NCBI GenBank assembly: GCA_025201765.1
Contig: MU623374.1
Coordinates: 1-64,000, forward strand
Length of the DNA: 64,000 nucleotides
DNA from: Daldinia sp. FL1419
Lineage: Eukaryota > Ascomycota > Sordariomycetes > Xylariales > Hypoxylaceae
Direction of reading: 5' to 3'
Both the position numbers and the translations under genes were made by a program. Below the pieces are notes generated by a model. The model ran no database searches and was not told where the DNA came from. It saw only the letters and a list, made by a program, of their open reading frames with translations. How positions within the stretch are numbered: the first letter of the stretch is position 1; each line of letters opens with the position of its first letter. Shown in pieces: positions 60,925 through 64,000 of this stretch.

Positions 60925-61806
60925 CTATTCGGATGCGGATTTCTCCGGGGAAATCTTGGGCGTCGAATATAAGCCGTATATGCTCTGCTGACCTTTGGAT
61001 GCCACTTTTAAATTACTGAATCTTGCTTCCGGAAGTCGTTTCCCTGCTTTGATACTCTCGAGAACCCATTCGACACCCACAAACTTCACTCCGCAACCAC
61101 CTACTTTTTGGATTTCCTTTTGTAATTTCCCTCCTGCTAACCCTCCACCAGCACCTCTGGGCCCTCCGGTCGGCCTACCTAATATCACGTGAGTCACCTG
61201 CCGTCGTCCGAGATGGATCGAAGTTTTGGCACCGTTCTCTGCTAACACGTGCTTCAGCTTGTGGTCTGATATCAAGGGGTGTGTGCTGCCGTTGATATAG
61301 ACCACGACCCCGTCGAATAGTCTTCTCGGTTGCGCTTTCTCCGCCTCCCGTGCCTCATCTTCAGTTTTACGTTGGGTCATCAGCTTTTCTTCGGCTGTCG
61401 GGCCGCTGGAACGTTCATCATCCGGCTTGGAACTTGGTTCCGGGGCCCGAGATGTAAATGAGGATATGCTCGTCGCCATGGTGCCCGGCTTTGCAAGCAT
61501 ATCCCTGACGGAACACTTAGCGCGTGACCGTAGCTCAGGCGTGACAAGAGCTTCCAGCTTGGGGTCCCAGTCTTTTGACCCAGTACCGACCGTGTCTGAT
61601 ACTCTCGATCCACCGCCCGGACCTCCTTTAAACTGGCTCGTCAACTTCAGATTTCGAGATTGGCGCCATCCTGTACTTCTCCCCAAGTGATTTTCGGCGC
61701 GTTGATGTCCGGTAGAAGATGAATTCCACGAATCAAAAGCCTTGCTGTATCTTGGTTCCGCAGCTTTGGATATCTCTGACTTCGACGTGTCTGACGGAGG
61801 CGGCAT
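60925..61806 (-). CDS. BRCT-domain protein, Rev1-type BRCT
   Basis: An intronless gene; ATG 61806 (MPPPSDTSKSEISKAAEPRY) is preferred over an upstream in-frame ATG at 61950 whose extension is hydrophobic and unlike the family (293 aa). The N-terminal half is basic and disordered. Residues ~165-255 form one BRCT domain: LFDGVVVYINGSTHPLISDH, LAENGAKTSIHLGRRQVTHV, and VKFVGVEWVLESIKAGKRLP with the conserved Trp. A Gly-rich loop interrupts it. The 'YINGST' start and order match the N-terminal BRCT of translesion polymerase Rev1, but no polymerase domain follows, so this is a stand-alone BRCT protein. DNA-damage response in the nucleus is inferred. An ACGCGT box lies 85 bp upstream. Confidence 0.88.
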   Translation of the reverse strand: MPPPSDTSKSEISKAAEPRYSKAFDSWNSSSTGHQRAENHLGRSTGWRQSRNLKLTSQFKGGPGGGSRVSDTVGTGSKDWDPKLEALVTPELRSRAKCSVRDMLAKPGTMATSISSFTSRAPEPSSKPDDERSSGPTAEEKLMTQRKTEDEAREAEKAQPRRLFDGVVVYINGSTHPLISDHKLKHVLAENGAKTSIHLGRRQVTHVILGRPTGGPRGAGGGLAGGKLQKEIQKVGGCGVKFVGVEWVLESIKAGKRLPEARFSNLKVASKGQQSIYGLYSTPKISPEKSASE

Positions 61807-61890
61807 GGCGAATGAAGGGATTCTTGGTGTGACGCGAAGACAGTAAGAAGTCAAAAAGTCGACGAGAGAGAAGAAGAAGAAGGGGGGGAA

Positions 61891-61896
61891 ACGCGT
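61891..61896. promoter_or_regulatory. Candidate MluI cell-cycle box (ACGCGT)
   Basis: ACGCGT lies 85 bp upstream of the BRCT gene start, between an AAGAAGAAG/G-rich stretch and the upstream leader. Could bind MBF; single-hexamer evidence only. Confidence 0.35.
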
Positions 61897-62036
61897 GATT
61901 GCTACGTCATTGTGAAGGGTAAGCAATAAAAGTCTACCCTCGCACAACAAGTTGACTGTTTTCTTTATGGGTAAGACAATGGTCGTGGTATTTGGTCGTG
62001 GACTTAAAACCTTGATCCATTCCGTTCAACTCGACA

Positions 62037-62173
62037 ACGCTAACACGCTAACACGCTAACACACTAACACACTAACAACACTAACAACACTAACAACACT
62101 AACAACACTAACAACACTAACAACACTAACACGCCGACACGCTAACAACGCTAACAACGCTAACAACGCTAAC
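62037..62173 (+). repeat. CTAACA(N) minisatellite
   Basis: About 16 tandem units of 8-9 bp alternating between CTAACACG/CTAACACA and CTAACAACA/CTAACAACG. Blocks of variants are arranged in order, as in stepwise local duplication. Confidence 0.9.
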
Positions 62174-62778
62174 GGGCAGAACGGGTAACTAAAAAAGGTC
62201 CTGGGTTACCTAAAGCTACCGACCCCAAGCAGCCAGCGGCCCAGCGGCCAGCTGCCGAGCAACACAACAGAAGACATGCCGGTGGTGACACGTGACGCCC
62301 CATTTTATCCTATTGAACTTGTTGAAACATTGGACCAAGATAAAGAAGGTTCGAATTGTTGTAGGTAGAATAATAAGATTGATGAAATACCTAAAATATA
62401 TTCAGGTAGGTTTAGGTTAAGTTGGGAAGTAACCTAAATTTCGGAGTAAGAACTGGATTATTTAGGTACCTACCTAGGTACCTAACCTTAGGTAGGTATT
62501 TAGGTACCCATTATTAGTGGTGTATAAATGATTACCTATGGTTAGGTTAATTGATTACAAGTAGGTGCAGTTTGTTTATATGAACGCAGGTGTGTTGTAT
62601 AATAATATTTTCAGCTGGAATAGTTTTTCATATTTTGAATGAAGTAACTAAGGTTAGGTGTCTAGGTAAGCGTTAAGTGTCTTAGGTAAGTCTATCTAGT
62701 TTCGAATGCTGACTCGCCGTCTTTTATTCTTCTTCTCTTTAGTTCTAGTTGTTTAATATTATAGTCATGGTCTGATTG

Positions 62779-62811
62779 TTATTTTTATTTTTATTTTTAT
62801 TTTTATTTTTT
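62779..62811 (+). repeat. (TTTTTA)n low-complexity tract
   Basis: Five tandem TATTTT-type hexamers. Confidence 0.85.
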
Positions 62812-63569
62812 AGAATATATTTTTCCCCATCCTTTATCCAATACCCTCGCTCGACTTGAATGAGGATTGACAACGTTTGCCAAGTCCGCATACGATATCG
62901 CGCAGGCGGTTCAACGTCGAGTTTATCAGAGCCACGGGATTCGTCCAAGAATTAGGACATCGTAGCACGACATCTGACGGAGGCGCCCCCAATGGTCCAA
63001 TCGGGTGGGAACGTTTCGAAACCAAAAGCCCGAACATACTTGTTTTGTTGTCCAGCGTGCGGGTTACAGTCGTAGAGATGGATTTTTATTCAGGAGGACG
63101 GGAGGATGGAGCTTTGTCAGATGGAGAGAGAAAAATCGAAAAGGATCCCTCCCAAGTCACGAGGTTGGCAATTCTAAAGATGCTGGTTGGCACGCCTCGA
63201 GCTTACCTTTTTACAATGACCTAACCCTGGTTTGGTTTTGAAGAAAGAGACACTACATAGTAATGGCACGTTAAAAGGAACAAAAAAACCCTACCTGCTT
63301 TTACCTGCCCTGTCTGTCTCGCGATGGGATCGGTCCCGGTTCGATTTCCTGTCCCCCGCACATCCTTATGCAGGTAGCCCACCATATCTCCCGTCATCGT
63401 TTCTCATGCAACCCTCTCTCGTTACAGTCTTGGGGGAAAAGGGGAGCTGAAGCTTAGGTACGATTTAGATGGTACCCTCCCCCTTCGAGTCCAGACAAGC
63501 GAAGTTGTTCGTGAGCAAGGTTGGTGTGCACTATTAGGTTAAGGGGTACGACGCCGCAGTCCAACTTCC

Positions 63570-63596
63570 TACACTACACTACACTACACTACACTA
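63570..63596 (+). repeat. (ACTAC)n pentanucleotide repeat
   Basis: Five tandem pentamers, 57 bp before the possible start codon at 63653. Confidence 0.9.
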
Positions 63597-63652
63597 ACTT
63601 CCTTGGATTGCTGACAGCTCATTTTTTAAAATTTTTTATTTCTCTTCTCATC

Positions 63653-64000
63653 ATGTCATCGGAGGCTGATGATACAACCCCGATTGTCGTCTGCACGGAC
63701 GGGAGCTCCCTCCTTGCTTCCCACATTATGTATGTGCGCGGTGTATGTACGTATATGCCGAATCTTAGGTCAAACAGACCGTTGATTACTGCTTACGGGC
63801 TTGGATCGAGGCTGCGAATCCTTCAAGAACCGGGGTAGCATGTCTTAGAAATCTAGGCCTCAGATGGATTTCCCATCATGTACCGTACCTTAGAGAGAGA
63901 GAGAGAGAGAGGGCCTTAAAACCTATTCAGGGTACGCTCGGCGACGAATGCTGGACCCCATGCTAAGGCGTTCATGCAGCCTGGCAATTGGGGCCATCGC
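63653..64000 (+). CDS. Possible first exon of a gene running off the right edge
   Basis: ATG 63653 follows a T/C-rich leader and opens MSSEADDTTPIVVCTDGSSL. A GTATGT donor at 63730 would end a 77-nt exon after HI. If unspliced, the frame closes at 63838. I do not recognise the protein and cannot see later exons within the window. A GA repeat lies further on (63892-63912). Confidence 0.25.
63892..63912 (+). repeat. (GA)n dinucleotide repeat
   Basis: Ten GA units. Confidence 0.9.

Larger units (their letters stand above)
61807..63652. other. Repeat-rich intergenic region
   Basis: Contains the BRCT promoter, a CTAACA minisatellite (62037-62173), a dense block of TAGGTA/TACCTA words (62390-62540 and 62650-62690), an A/T pentamer-hexamer run (62779-62811) and ACTAC repeats (63570-63596). 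ORFs at 62877-63450 have no motifs. Confidence 0.5.

Noticed and set aside
61807..61950. Longer start for the BRCT protein
   Set aside because: The added 48 residues are hydrophobic and aromatic, unlike this basic nuclear protein; the MCB-like promoter word would fall inside the coding region.
62037..62173. Regularly spaced repeats resembling a CRISPR array
   Set aside because: Direct tandem 8-9-bp units without unique spacers; a minisatellite in a eukaryotic genome.

Overview
This looks like nuclear DNA of a filamentous ascomycete (Pezizomycotina, probably Sordariomycetes). The evidence is gene content: complex I 24-kDa subunit, COP9 signalosome subunit 3, RFA1, fungal C2H2 regulators, a fungal opsin and a Dal5-like permease. 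Introns are mostly 50-280 bp, with GTRNGT donors and CTAAC-type branch points. There are no operons, rRNAs or convincing tRNAs. Most genes are multi-exon, so I rebuilt their exons by hand from splice sites, phase and family conservation; every joined model keeps phase and ends in a stop.

Layout. 0-3.5 kb: a mitochondrial TPR membrane protein (-) and a small cytochrome-b5-fold MAPR/Dap1-like protein (+). 3.5-8.3 kb is gene-poor, with one small Cys-rich ORF at 5.1-5.3 kb. 8.4-11.1 kb and 17.5-19.3 kb hold two related C2H2 zinc-finger proteins, separated by a 6.4-kb gene-poor gap with one relic exon. 21-26 kb: a ubiquitin-like-domain protein and a Kelch protein. 26-29 kb: complex I 24-kDa subunit and a PrxQ/Dot5-type peroxiredoxin (both -).

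30.9-32.3 kb carries a decayed tannase/feruloyl-esterase gene. At 32.7-33.9 kb (-) is a complete six-exon microbial rhodopsin that fragmentary ORF calls would miss. It keeps the Schiff-base lysine and both carboxylates of a proton pump. 35-43 kb is a housekeeping block: CSN3, RFA1, a dienelactone-hydrolase-fold protein and a quinone oxidoreductase. After another 4.7-kb gap come a GPI-anchored wall protein (47.8 kb), a Dal5-family MFS permease with two consecutive microexons (51.4 kb), an ATP-grasp ligase-like enzyme (53.9-56.2 kb, -) and a propionyl/acetyl-CoA-synthetase-like enzyme (57.5-59.8 kb, -). These last three could be a small metabolic neighbourhood. The right end has a Rev1-type BRCT protein, satellite repeats and a possible first exon at the edge.

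Across the window, intergenic DNA is strewn with TAGGTA/TACCTA words that often form TACCTAGGTA palindromes. I found no intact transposon, CRISPR array or obvious polyketide/NRPS core gene.
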